The translations under genes and the position numbers were made by a program. Below are positions 8,089 through 15,288 of a DNA stretch of 18,240 bases, piece after piece (positions within the stretch are counted from its first letter, which is position 1; every line of letters begins with the position of its first letter). The notes beneath the pieces are model-generated. The model saw nothing but the letters and a program-made list of their open reading frames with translations. It was not told the origin of the DNA and did not search any database. The stretch comes from Pseudomonadota bacterium (GTDB taxonomy: Bacteria; Cyanobacteriota; Vampirovibrionia; LMEP-6097), in the NCBI GenBank assembly GCA_009924885.1, contig RFQS01000013.1, positions 1-18,240 of the forward strand, written 5' to 3'.

Positions 8089-9801
8089 ATGACCGCAGTA
8101 ACCCTAGCCATAATCCTCTTCCGCAACGACCTAAGACTAGCTGACAATCCAGCTCTTCACTACGCCATATCACAAGGCAAAAAAACACTTCCTGTCTTTA
8201 TCTATGAAGATCATTTCGATAACGGTAATGAAGCGAATTTTGAAAGATTAGGGGCGGCGACTAAGTTATGGTTGCATTATTCTTTAAAGAGTCTTTCTGA
8301 GTCTATCTCTGAATATGGTTCTAAATTACTAGTCCTGAAAGGTAATCAAAGAGTGGTTTTAAATGCCTTAATCGATAAATTCGAAAATTCCATAAGCTCA
8401 GTCTACTGGAACCGTCGCTATGAACCACATCATATTAAACTAGACACTGAACTAAAAGAGTTTTTAACTCATGAGGCGGATGAAAACGCTGAAGTTGAAG
8501 CCCGAGGGCAGTACTTAGAGGTGAAAAGTTTTGGAGGGAATTTGCTGATAGAACCCTGGGAGCTTTTAAATAAACAGTCCAAGCCTTATCAAGTCTACAC
8601 CCCTTTCTCCAAGCAGTATTTCCATCTTTTTGAAGGCTCTATGGCGGATAGGATTAGACCTCTAGAGTATAAACTAAGTGCAGATAACTTTTTAAGTAAA
8701 GAAGATATTTCTAAAATTATAGAAAATGCAGGAAATGGAGTTGAGCTACAGTCTCTTGAAAGTTTGTGTAGTATTGAAGATCTTAATCTGAGAGATCGTG
8801 GTGAGGAAAGTAAAAACACAAAAAACATAATTCCAGAGCAGTATCACCCTTGGGTAGATAAAATGACTAAATACATTAAGGCTGGTGAAACTAAAGCTAG
8901 AGAGGCTTTAGACGAATTTATTCAGACTAATTCTGCTTTAAGTTATGGTGAAAAACGAAATAGCCCTTTCCTGAAAGGAACTTCACAGCTTTCGACTAAT
9001 TTGCATTTTGGGGAGATTTCAGTGAGGCAGGTCTACGCCGCTATAAATAATTTAGATTCAGGAAAAGAAATCTCTGAAAATAAGGCTGCTATCGGTGCTG
9101 TAGATTTTCCGCTATCAAAAGCAAAAAAATATGATTATTTAAAACAGCTTATCTGGAGAGAGTTTGCTCATTATCTGATGTATCATTTTCCTCATACTGT
9201 AAATCAGCCTCTGCGAGAAGAGTTTAAACATTTTAATTGGCGAAGTTTAGATGATATTCAAGCTGGAAGTGAGAATCAAAATGCTAATAAATTAACTGCC
9301 CATCAAATGTTAAAGAAGTGGCAGCAAGGTGAAACTGGTTATCCTATAGTAGATGCTGGGATGAAGGAGCTTTGGGAAACTGGTTGGATGCATAATCGTG
9401 TCAGAATGATAGCAGCATCTTTTTTGGTGAAAGATTTGAGAATCCACTGGATTGAAGGTGCTAAGTGGTTTTGGGATACACTGTTTGACGCTGATCTAGC
9501 TAATAATACTATGGGCTGGCAGTGGGTAGCTGGTTCTGGAGCTGATGCTGCACCTTATTTTAGAATATTTAATCCTACTACTCAGTCAGAGAGGTTTGAC
9601 CCAGATGGTGTTTACATTAAGCGTTGGTTAAAGTCTTTACAAGAATGCTCTGTTAAAAATATTCACGCACCTTTAGCCTCGGGAGATTTAAGGCTTATTA
9701 AACTAGTTCAAGATTATCCTGCACGATTAATTGATCACGAGATAGAAAGAAAAATAGCTTTAGCGGAATTTAAGAAACTGCGACTAAAAGCTACTTCGTA
9801 A
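8089..9801 (+). CDS. phrB: Deoxyribodipyrimidine photolyase (cryptochrome/photolyase family)
   Basis: Light-driven repair of cyclobutane pyrimidine dimers using FAD. The N-terminal Rossmann (antenna) domain starts with the family signature FRNDLRLADNPAL. The C-terminal FAD-binding domain has LIWREFAHYL (about 354-363), TGYPIVDAGMKELWETGWMHNRVRM (about 416-440), DADLANNTMGWQW (about 467-479) and IFNPTTQSERFDPDGVYI. Active-site and electron-transfer tryptophans appear present. At 570 residues it is about 100 longer than E. coli PhrB (472). Extra material includes residues about 127-142 and a stretch around 195-265 in the interdomain region. TAAGGAGACGAATG gives a strong Shine-Dalgarno, only 8 nt after brxL, so it could be read from the BREX operon. 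The first 30 or so codons are unusually C-ending compared with the rest. Class I CPD specificity is likely but not proven; a 6-4 or cryptochrome role is the alternative. Confidence 0.95.
   Translation: MTAVTLAIILFRNDLRLADNPALHYAISQGKKTLPVFIYEDHFDNGNEANFERLGAATKLWLHYSLKSLSESISEYGSKLLVLKGNQRVVLNALIDKFENSISSVYWNRRYEPHHIKLDTELKEFLTHEADENAEVEARGQYLEVKSFGGNLLIEPWELLNKQSKPYQVYTPFSKQYFHLFEGSMADRIRPLEYKLSADNFLSKEDISKIIENAGNGVELQSLESLCSIEDLNLRDRGEESKNTKNIIPEQYHPWVDKMTKYIKAGETKAREALDEFIQTNSALSYGEKRNSPFLKGTSQLSTNLHFGEISVRQVYAAINNLDSGKEISENKAAIGAVDFPLSKAKKYDYLKQLIWREFAHYLMYHFPHTVNQPLREEFKHFNWRSLDDIQAGSENQNANKLTAHQMLKKWQQGETGYPIVDAGMKELWETGWMHNRVRMIAASFLVKDLRIHWIEGAKWFWDTLFDADLANNTMGWQWVAGSGADAAPYFRIFNPTTQSERFDPDGVYIKRWLKSLQECSVKNIHAPLASGDLRLIKLVQDYPARLIDHEIERKIALAEFKKLRLKATS
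8473..8505 (+). repeat. Possible diverged copy of the dispersed element in phrB
   Basis: This segment encodes EADENAEVEAR and aligns without gaps to 7529-7561 in brxL (EDDENAEIGVR) at 24 of 33 bases, in the same reading frame. It falls in an apparent short insert of the photolyase, just before the conserved V..F.GNLL.EP block. The match is much weaker than those between the other copies and could be chance similarity of two acidic linkers. Confidence 0.3.
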
Positions 9802-9856
9802 GAAGATTTAAAATTTTTCATAAATCTTTTGTTTTAAATTTGGCATTATATATGAC

Positions 9857-10981
9857 ATGAGTCAGGGTGTAAGCTTTGTGTTGCCAGGGCATAGACCGTT
9901 AAGTAGAGTTCCTGTTTCACTTGTACCAAAACAGCTGCATTCATCGCAAAGATCACAAACAGACAATATTAAACTAAAATTCTTGACGCATAACGTTGCT
10001 GGTCCTATGGTGCCACTAAAAGAGGTTTTGGATCTCTCATCCTTAAAGAATGGTACATTAGATTCTATTTTAAGTCTTCAAGAAGTACATAAAAAGGACT
10101 TAGATGCTTTATTGAAAGACTTATCACCAAATGGGTCTGCCATAGAACATGCAGATTCGAATAATCCCGTAGGTATTTTTTCTAATGAAAATTTAACGCT
10201 AGTTTGGGCTAAAGATTTTACTTTGCAAGAAAAAGATAAACATGTTTTTAAGTTTGATAGTCTAGGGCGTGCTGGTGAACACTATTTACTTACCGTAGTT
10301 CCACGTCAAGTCAGTGGTCTAGAGCTAGACTTAGCTTATAAGTTAAAAGAAAAAGATGGTGACCCGAGCTTAAAGCCAAAGGTTAAAATTTACGAGTCTT
10401 TTATTAAAGTTCCATTGAAAAAAGCAGTCATTGAAAAGCTTTTTGGTTGTTCCGATAGAGAGAATCCAGCACTGAAGACGACTATTGATGTCTATGATGG
10501 TTTGGGTAACAGAGTTCATCGACTTAAACATATTAATATCCACACTCCGGCCTTTGCTTTAGGTTGGGAGAGATTACTTGCCTTCATTAACTTCCTAGAC
10601 AGGCTTGTAACTAAGCAGATTAATAAAGAAGGAAACCAAAAAAATACTGTTGTTTTGGCTGGTGATATGAATAATATTTTTCCTGGTGAGGATAAAAATC
10701 TTTTTAAATTACTGCTGAAATATGGCTTTGAAACACACTTCCCTTTTCATGAGGGAACTTATGGAAAGGATAAGCAGGGTAATAGTGTTTATAAACATGA
10801 TGTTATCGCTGTTTCTTCTCCAGAGTCGCCGCCGTGGTCTGTAATTGAAGAATATAAAGTAGGTCCCAAGGATACTGCTTCGGATCATCGCTCTGTTGCT
10901 GCGATATTGTCTTTGCCCAGGCTTATTCCTAAAGGAAATACAGAAAATGGAGTTATGCATCAATCCTTTGCTAAAATCTAA
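9857..10981 (+). CDS. Endonuclease/exonuclease/phosphatase (EEP) family protein
   Basis: A 374-residue protein with the EEP (DNase I-like) fold, which hydrolyses phosphodiester or phosphate-ester bonds with a divalent metal. Signature residues in order: THNV with N46, LSLQEVH with metal-ligand E76, NIHTPAF with H229, VVLAGDMNN with D270 and N272, and ASDHRS with D343 and the catalytic-type H344. All expected catalytic positions are occupied. An insert of about 75 residues (150-225) between strands is not typical of small EEP nucleases. The first 38 residues are polar and proline-rich, with no signal peptide. The gene begins 55 nt after phrB without a clear Shine-Dalgarno and ends 3 nt before trxB. 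The substrate cannot be told from sequence: DNA, RNA, phosphoinositide or nucleotide are all possible. A link to photolyase repair or BREX is only suggested by position. Confidence 0.8.
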   Translation: MSQGVSFVLPGHRPLSRVPVSLVPKQLHSSQRSQTDNIKLKFLTHNVAGPMVPLKEVLDLSSLKNGTLDSILSLQEVHKKDLDALLKDLSPNGSAIEHADSNNPVGIFSNENLTLVWAKDFTLQEKDKHVFKFDSLGRAGEHYLLTVVPRQVSGLELDLAYKLKEKDGDPSLKPKVKIYESFIKVPLKKAVIEKLFGCSDRENPALKTTIDVYDGLGNRVHRLKHINIHTPAFALGWERLLAFINFLDRLVTKQINKEGNQKNTVVLAGDMNNIFPGEDKNLFKLLLKYGFETHFPFHEGTYGKDKQGNSVYKHDVIAVSSPESPPWSVIEEYKVGPKDTASDHRSVAAILSLPRLIPKGNTENGVMHQSFAKI

Positions 10982-10984
10982 ATC

Positions 10985-11944
10985 ATGTCTTCTAACCCTA
11001 CTACTGTATACGACACTATAATCATCGGTGCTGGACCTGCTGGTCTCTCTGCTGGACTTTATGCTTCTAGAGGGAACCTTAAGACTCTTATTCTGGAAAA
11101 AGGCATAGTAGGCGGGCAGCTTCAAGTTACTCATGAGATTGAAAATTATCCAGGTATGGATCATATGACAGGTCCACAGATCTCTGATGCTATGGAAACA
11201 CAGACTAAAAGATTTGGCTGTGAGGTTATTACTGGTGATCCAGTTATTTCAGTAAATTTAGAATCCTCGCCTAAAGTGGTTAAGACAGCTAAAGGTGAAT
11301 TTAAAGGTCATACCCTGATTATCGCTAGCGGCTCTGAACATAAACAGCTAGGCGTACCTGGGGAAAAAGAAAATTGGGGTAAGGGTGTCTCTTATTGTGC
11401 TGTCTGTGATGGAGCTTTTTTTAAAGAGAGAGAAGTTGTTGTCGTTGGTGGTGGTTCTTCTGCGGTAGAAGAAGGTAATTTTTTAACGAAGTTCGCGAAG
11501 AAGGTTACTTTAATTCATAGGCGTGATGAGCTGCGTGCTGAAAGGATTTTACAGAATCGTTTTAAAGCTAATCCTAAGACTGATATAGTTTGGGACAGTG
11601 TCGTAACTAAAATTAACGGTGGTATCCTAGGCGTAGAATCCGTTACAGTAAAGAATCTTAAGACTAATGAAGAATATGATTTTCCTTGCGAAGGGGTTTT
11701 TATTTATGTCGGGTTAATTCCGAATGTAGATTTTTTAGAGTCTAAAATAGAGACAGATGAAGCAGGTAAAATAAAGTCAACGATTAAGATGGAGACTAAT
11801 TTACCTGGTGTTTTTGTAGCTGGTGATGTTAGAGATACTGTTTTAAAGCAAGCTGTAACAGCAGCTTCGGATGGATCATTAGCTGCTACTATGGCGATAG
11901 CCTACGTAGAGTCCTTAGAAGATCAGCACTTAACTGCTGTATAG
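10985..11944 (+). CDS. trxB: Thioredoxin-disulfide reductase
   Basis: Cytoplasmic FAD enzyme that passes electrons from NADPH to thioredoxin; 319 residues, normal for the low-molecular-weight bacterial type. The N-terminal FAD site is IIGAGPAGLSAGLYASR. The redox-active disulfide is SYCAVCDG with C138 and C141, giving the standard CAVC motif. The NADPH-binding Rossmann motif is VVGGGSSAVEEG, followed by HRRDELRAERIL. The C-terminal FAD motif is VFVAGDVRDTVLKQAVTAASDGSLAA. The ATG is 3 nt after the upstream EEP gene stop, so the two are probably co-transcribed. The stop codon touches the left arm of a 15-bp inverted repeat that spans the convergent junction with gmk. Confidence 0.97.
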   Translation: MSSNPTTVYDTIIIGAGPAGLSAGLYASRGNLKTLILEKGIVGGQLQVTHEIENYPGMDHMTGPQISDAMETQTKRFGCEVITGDPVISVNLESSPKVVKTAKGEFKGHTLIIASGSEHKQLGVPGEKENWGKGVSYCAVCDGAFFKEREVVVVGGGSSAVEEGNFLTKFAKKVTLIHRRDELRAERILQNRFKANPKTDIVWDSVVTKINGGILGVESVTVKNLKTNEEYDFPCEGVFIYVGLIPNVDFLESKIETDEAGKIKSTIKMETNLPGVFVAGDVRDTVLKQAVTAASDGSLAATMAIAYVESLEDQHLTAV

Positions 11945-12003
11945 ACCGATACCGAACTCCATTTTCTACGTTAGCCTTGAAACTGCACGTTCGGTATCGG
12001 TCT
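11943..12003. repeat. Copy A of the dispersed palindromic element at the trxB/gmk convergent ends
   Basis: Perfect 15-bp arms AGACCGATACCGAAC (11943-11957) and its reverse complement (11989-12003) enclose a 31-nt centre. On the - strand, bases 11972-11952 read AACGTAGAAAATGGAGTTCGG, which matches the brxL copy and the 15267-15288 copy at 19 of 21 each. The right arm is coding for Gmk: its last codons read RPIPNVQFQG and then stop. With no long T-run it is a weak intrinsic-terminator candidate, but the stem could end transcription from both sides. Confidence 0.75.
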
Positions 12004-12600
12004 CTCGTAATCGTTAATAAGAAGATTTTTTTTTTCGATTCTTCTGTTTAGGATAATTTCTCTAAGTTCTTTTCCTGCACGCTGAGCTGAATCGTTAATC
12101 ACTGAAAAATCAAAGTCATTTATATACTTCATTTCATCTCTAGCTTTAGCTAATCTCAGTAAAATCTTTTCTTCTGGCTCTGTAGCTCTTTTTCTAAGCC
12201 TTGCCTCTAGCTCATCAATGCTCGGTGGTAAAAGAAATATCATTAATGCTTCTGGGAATTTTTCTTTTACTTGTAAAGCACCCTGCACTTCTATTTCTAA
12301 AAAGACATCAGTACCATCTTTTAATTTTTCAAAAACAAAATCTTTAGGTGTGCCGTATTTATTGCCAACGAACTCAGCCCACTCTAATAATTTATCAGCT
12401 TGGATCAATTCATCAAATTCATGGTTTGTTCTGAAAAAATAATTCTTTCCCTCTTCTTCGCCGCTTCTCTTTTCACGGGTAGTTACAGAAACTGAAAATA
12501 TAAGATTATCTAAATTCTGGAAAAGTTCTTTTACAACAGTACCTTTACCGACCCCAGAAGGGCCTGTGAAAACTATTAGATTACCCATTTTAGAGTTCAT
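11971..12600 (-). CDS. gmk: Guanylate kinase
   Basis: Phosphorylates GMP to GDP with ATP, an essential step of purine nucleotide supply. The P-loop is GPSGVGKG at residues 13-20 from the chosen start, followed by VTTREKRSGEEEGKNYFF, the GMP-binding region. LEIEVQGALQVKEKFP and IFLLPPSIDELEARLRKR are also typical. Length is 209 residues, normal for the family. I chose the ATG at 12600 because it overlaps the stop of the upstream NfeD-family gene as ATGA, a common coupling; a GTG at 12609 and an ATG at 12588 are alternatives. The last ten residues are encoded by the arm of a dispersed palindromic element, so the native C-terminus may have been replaced. An A10 run (T10 on the + strand, 12026-12035) lies about 20 codons before the stop. 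Confidence 0.95.
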   Translation of the reverse strand: MNSKMGNLIVFTGPSGVGKGTVVKELFQNLDNLIFSVSVTTREKRSGEEEGKNYFFRTNHEFDELIQADKLLEWAEFVGNKYGTPKDFVFEKLKDGTDVFLEIEVQGALQVKEKFPEALMIFLLPPSIDELEARLRKRATEPEEKILLRLAKARDEMKYINDFDFSVINDSAQRAGKELREIILNRRIEKKNLLINDYERPIPNVQFQG

Positions 12601-13037
12601 TTTAAGCACTCAACTATAGCAATATCACCATCTTTTTGGATGATTTTAACTGTAGTCCCTTGTCCTATAAATTCCCCCATTAAGCTCTTCGCTAACAAAA
12701 CTGCATCAAAATCAAAAAGTTTGATAGTCCCAGGTTCAGTTTCTGTAATTGGTTTAAAGACCATAGCTTCTTTGCCAATGAGATTCGTATCAGAGTTTTT
12801 ATTTTCTGGGATTTTAACGATAAATTTAAGAGCTGGTCTAAGAGTAAAAACAAGGATAGCAGTGGTCGCTATAAAAATTAATATGAGTACGTAGAAGTTC
12901 ATAGTACTGAGTTGATCTATGATTCCGATCACTAGGCTTGAAACTGCAAGGCAAATAAAAATAAATAAGCGAGGGGTGAAAGCCTCCGCAAGCATGAGTA
13001 AACCAGCTACAATATACCAAATAGAGGTGGAATCCAT
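12597..13037 (-). CDS. NfeD-family membrane protein (short form)
   Basis: A 146-residue membrane protein matching short NfeD-like proteins. Three hydrophobic helices occupy about residues 6-20, 24-42 and 47-66 (with the AEAFTP motif after the first), followed by a soluble beta-rich tail at about 80-146 that fits the OB-fold domain (LIGKEAMV, IGQGTTVKII, GDIAIVECL). Full-length NfeD proteins carry a ClpP-like protease domain, which is absent here. Such short forms usually partner SPFH/stomatin proteins and are thought to affect membrane organisation, but no such partner is in the window. It starts 3 nt after the ruvC stop and overlaps gmk by the ATGA junction, so the three genes form an operon. 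Family call is good; function in this cell is unknown. Confidence 0.85.
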   Translation of the reverse strand: MDSTSIWYIVAGLLMLAEAFTPRLFIFICLAVSSLVIGIIDQLSTMNFYVLILIFIATTAILVFTLRPALKFIVKIPENKNSDTNLIGKEAMVFKPITETEPGTIKLFDFDAVLLAKSLMGEFIGQGTTVKIIQKDGDIAIVECLK

Positions 13038-13040
13038 TAT

Positions 13041-13538
13041 CTAAGGAATTCTAACAAACTTTTGGTAATCACTTCTTAAAAAACATAAAGCAATTGCTAC
13101 AGCGTCTACGGCATCATCGGGACGAATCTTTTCTGTAAGCTGTAGATCAGCCATGACAAAGCTTTCTACTTCACTTTTCTCGGCACGGCCCCTACCTGTA
13201 ATTATTTGTTTAACCTGTAAAGGTGTATATTCAAAAATTTGCATCTTTGATTCATGAGCTAGTTGTAAAACAACTCCACGAGCCTGTGCTACTGGAATGA
13301 CAGTTTTTAGGTTTTTAAAAAAGAAAAGCTGTTCTATCGCAATTACATCTGGTTTAAAGGTATTTATTAGATCTAAAAGATCTAGGCGAATCTCTGTAAG
13401 CCTTTGAGCTTCTGTATCGAATTTACTTGTTTCGATAATGCCACACTGCAATAGTTTATATAAATTATTAGAATCATAGGATTCGATAAGTGCAAAGCCA
13501 AGGCGAGCCGTTCCAGGATCTATGCCAAGTATTTTCAT
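13041..13538 (-). CDS. ruvC: Holliday junction resolvase RuvC
   Basis: Endonuclease that cleaves four-way junctions in the RuvABC recombination pathway. From the ATG at 13538 it has 165 residues, a normal length. Catalytic acidic residues are all present: D7 in ILGIDPG, E69 in IAIEQLFF, and D142 and D145 in the PDDAVDAVAIA motif. Y..LQVKQ..TG.GRA.K is the expected DNA-binding region. An in-frame TTG at 13571 would add 11 residues (MLKLTIRKPIF), but the ATG has AGGAAG about 9 nt upstream and puts the ILGIDPG strand at the usual position, so I prefer it. It is the first gene of a ruvC-nfeD family-gmk cluster and is divergent from lnt. Confidence 0.96.
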   Translation of the reverse strand: MKILGIDPGTARLGFALIESYDSNNLYKLLQCGIIETSKFDTEAQRLTEIRLDLLDLINTFKPDVIAIEQLFFFKNLKTVIPVAQARGVVLQLAHESKMQIFEYTPLQVKQIITGRGRAEKSEVESFVMADLQLTEKIRPDDAVDAVAIALCFLRSDYQKFVRIP

Positions 13539-13599
13539 AAATATGGGCTTCCTTATCGTAAGTTTTAGCAAAGATTTCGCAAAGCTGAATCTCTAATAC

Positions 13600-13609
13600 T
13601 ATAATTATA
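13600..13609. promoter_or_regulatory. Symmetric -10 element, likely bidirectional promoter for ruvC and lnt
   Basis: TATAATTATA is a perfect palindrome placing a consensus TATAAT on each strand. Toward lnt, a TTCGCA at 13576-13581 is 18 bp upstream (4 of 6 to TTGACA). Toward ruvC, a TTAATA (13632-13627 on the - strand) is 17 bp upstream (4 of 6). Predicted 5' leaders are about 20 nt for lnt and about 60 nt for ruvC. The lnt leader has no clear Shine-Dalgarno. Confidence 0.5.
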
Positions 13610-13631
13610 TGGCAAGATTTTATTTATATTA

Positions 13632-15233
13632 ATGATTCGACCGATAAATATACTTCTATCCCAAATTTTGACTAATCCCCTTTATCGGACAGTGGTATCA
13701 ATAATAGCTGCTTTTTTATTGAGTTTAAATTTAGCCTGTTTTAATTACCCAGTAATGGCTTGGATCGGTTTAATACCATTAATTTTATTAAATAAAAGCT
13801 GTCAAAAAATAGAAAGATTATTTTTAGAAAGTTTCATTTTTTTCTTCATTTATAATCTACTATCATTTGCCTGGCTTTTCAGTATTCATCCTTTAAATTG
13901 GCTTGGTATAGAGAGTTTTCCTAGTATTATCGTGGCAAGTTTAGCTTGGTTAATCCCTAGTCTTTATCACAGTGTGTTTCTATTGATATTTTCCTTGTCT
14001 ATTTGGATTTTTTACAGACTTAAGGATAGAACTAAGCTTGAGGAGCTCAGTATCGTTGAGATACTGATACTGGCTTTTACCTGGTCTTTGATTCAATATA
14101 AGATACTTGCGAGTACTAGTTTTTTATCTCTTTTTGCGGTGCCTATAAATCAGTTAGCCTATGGTCAATATTTAAGTGTTGATTTAAGTAAGCTTGTAAG
14201 AGTTACTGGAGCTGTGGGACTTGAGATTATTATTGTTACTTTTAACTTACTTGTCGCTAATTTAATTCATGTATATGATTTCAATAATACGAAGATTAAA
14301 ATGTTTTACCAGACTAGCACGGGGTTTATAGAAAATTTATCTATTAATAGTCATATTAAGACTATTTTTGGCATTGTTATTTTATTCGTTTTTACTGGGG
14401 CTTATATTAATTTTATTGCAGATGCTCGAAAGCCCGTTAAAGCCTTGTCTTTTACTTTGGTTCAGGCGAATCTGAATCGTAAAGATACTAGAGTGAATCT
14501 TGATAATTTAGATAAGACCTTGGAACTTCAAGAAAAGCTGTCCCAGATTAAGAAAAAGAGCCATTTGCTGATTTGGACTGAAGCTAGCATCCCTACGAAT
14601 GTTACGAATATGAATCACAGTGCTAAGGTGATGAAACTGATTTCAAGAATACAGAAGGAGTATGAATATTTTATTTTTGGGACTTACTCTAATATAGATG
14701 GCGAGCTATTTAATAGTTTAAAGCTTATAGATATTAAAGAAGAGAAGGTAAGAACTTATAATAAGGCTCAGTTAGTTCCTTTTGGTGAATACACTCCATT
14801 CATTAATCTTTTACCTGAAACTATTAGTAAATTAGCTACTTCGACCATTGGCACAGGGTTTTCTGCGGGTAAAGAGCATCAGAAGCTACTTGAATTTAAT
14901 GATATTAAAGTAGGTAGTTCTATTTGTTTTGAGTTACTTTTTCCTGAAATTATTCGCAGACAAACTCGTGATGGAGCGAATTTCCTTGTTAATGTAAATG
15001 ATCTTTCTTGGTTTCAGAATGATAATATGAAGAAGCTTTTTCTAGCAGTAGCTGTTATTAGAGCTGCTGAAAATTCTAAAGATTTAATTCTTGTCGGTAA
15101 TACTGGTTATTCAGCTTTAATTAAGCGAGATGGTCAGATTCATGATTTGACTAAAATAAATCAGCCTCAAGCCGTACATTCAGCCGTGGGATTGGATTAC
15201 AGTAAGAGCTTTTATAGTGAATTTGGTTGGTAG
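13632..15233 (+). CDS. lnt: Apolipoprotein N-acyltransferase
   Basis: Inner-membrane enzyme that adds the third acyl chain to the N-terminal cysteine of lipoproteins, needed for Lol-dependent sorting to the outer membrane. The first 260 residues or so are strongly hydrophobic, with several transmembrane helices, and the rest is a nitrilase-type carbon-nitrogen hydrolase domain. The Glu-Lys-Cys triad is visible: E317 in IWTEASIP, K378 in YNKAQLVPFGEYTPF, and C432 in SSICFELLFPE. The spacing is close to the E. coli triad (267, 335, 387). NVNDLSWF replaces the usual N..ND.WF block. Length 533 against 512 in E. coli. The ATG is the first plausible start downstream of a TATAAT. Its stop codon lies in the edge of a dispersed repeat copy (TAGCCGAAC). 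Confidence 0.95.
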   Translation: MIRPINILLSQILTNPLYRTVVSIIAAFLLSLNLACFNYPVMAWIGLIPLILLNKSCQKIERLFLESFIFFFIYNLLSFAWLFSIHPLNWLGIESFPSIIVASLAWLIPSLYHSVFLLIFSLSIWIFYRLKDRTKLEELSIVEILILAFTWSLIQYKILASTSFLSLFAVPINQLAYGQYLSVDLSKLVRVTGAVGLEIIIVTFNLLVANLIHVYDFNNTKIKMFYQTSTGFIENLSINSHIKTIFGIVILFVFTGAYINFIADARKPVKALSFTLVQANLNRKDTRVNLDNLDKTLELQEKLSQIKKKSHLLIWTEASIPTNVTNMNHSAKVMKLISRIQKEYEYFIFGTYSNIDGELFNSLKLIDIKEEKVRTYNKAQLVPFGEYTPFINLLPETISKLATSTIGTGFSAGKEHQKLLEFNDIKVGSSICFELLFPEIIRRQTRDGANFLVNVNDLSWFQNDNMKKLFLAVAVIRAAENSKDLILVGNTGYSALIKRDGQIHDLTKINQPQAVHSAVGLDYSKSFYSEFGW

Positions 15234-15288
15234 CCGAACGAACAAGTTCAAGGCAGAGGATGACAAAAACGTAGAAATTGGAGTTCCG
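15231..15288 (-). repeat. Copy B of the dispersed palindromic element, lnt/ATPase convergent junction
   Basis: This fills the whole gap between the lnt stop and the ATPase stop. Bases 15231-15251 (TAGCCGAACGAACAAGTTCAA) are the inverted counterpart of pieces at 16645-16654 and 16675-16683. Bases 15256-15288 match the brxL copy 7529-7561 at 29 of 33. On the - strand the order is GGAACTCCAATTTCTACG, GTCATCCTCTGCC, TTGAACTTGTTC, GTTCGGCTA, which gives the middle and right end of the proposed element. The lnt TAG is part of it. Confidence 0.7.

Noticed and set aside
9802..9856. AT-only inverted repeat ATTTAAAA/TTTTAAAT between phrB and the EEP gene as a terminator or promoter
   Set aside because: Eight AT pairs with an 18-nt loop and no T-run make a poor terminator, and no -35/-10 pair has good spacing.
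10709..11164. 151-codon ORF on the - strand across the EEP gene/trxB junction
   Set aside because: Both sense genes carry complete family motifs over this range; the antisense product is low in conserved features and is a shadow.
11927..11944. trxB and icd both end in LTAV followed by stop
   Set aside because: The DNA around the two ends does not align beyond a few bases, and neither shows the dispersed repeat there; likely coincidence.
12588..12609. GTG at 12609 as the gmk start
   Set aside because: The ATG at 12600 overlaps the upstream stop as ATGA and gives a normal N-terminus; the GTG adds three residues without a better binding site.
12640..12894. 84-codon + strand ORF opposite the NfeD-family gene, and similar short ORFs opposite gmk and icd
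   Set aside because: Each lies wholly opposite a recognised gene and shows no family motif or initiation signal.
13538..13571. TTG at 13571 as the ruvC start
   Set aside because: It adds 11 residues before the conserved MKILGIDPG start, while the ATG at 13538 has a good Shine-Dalgarno.
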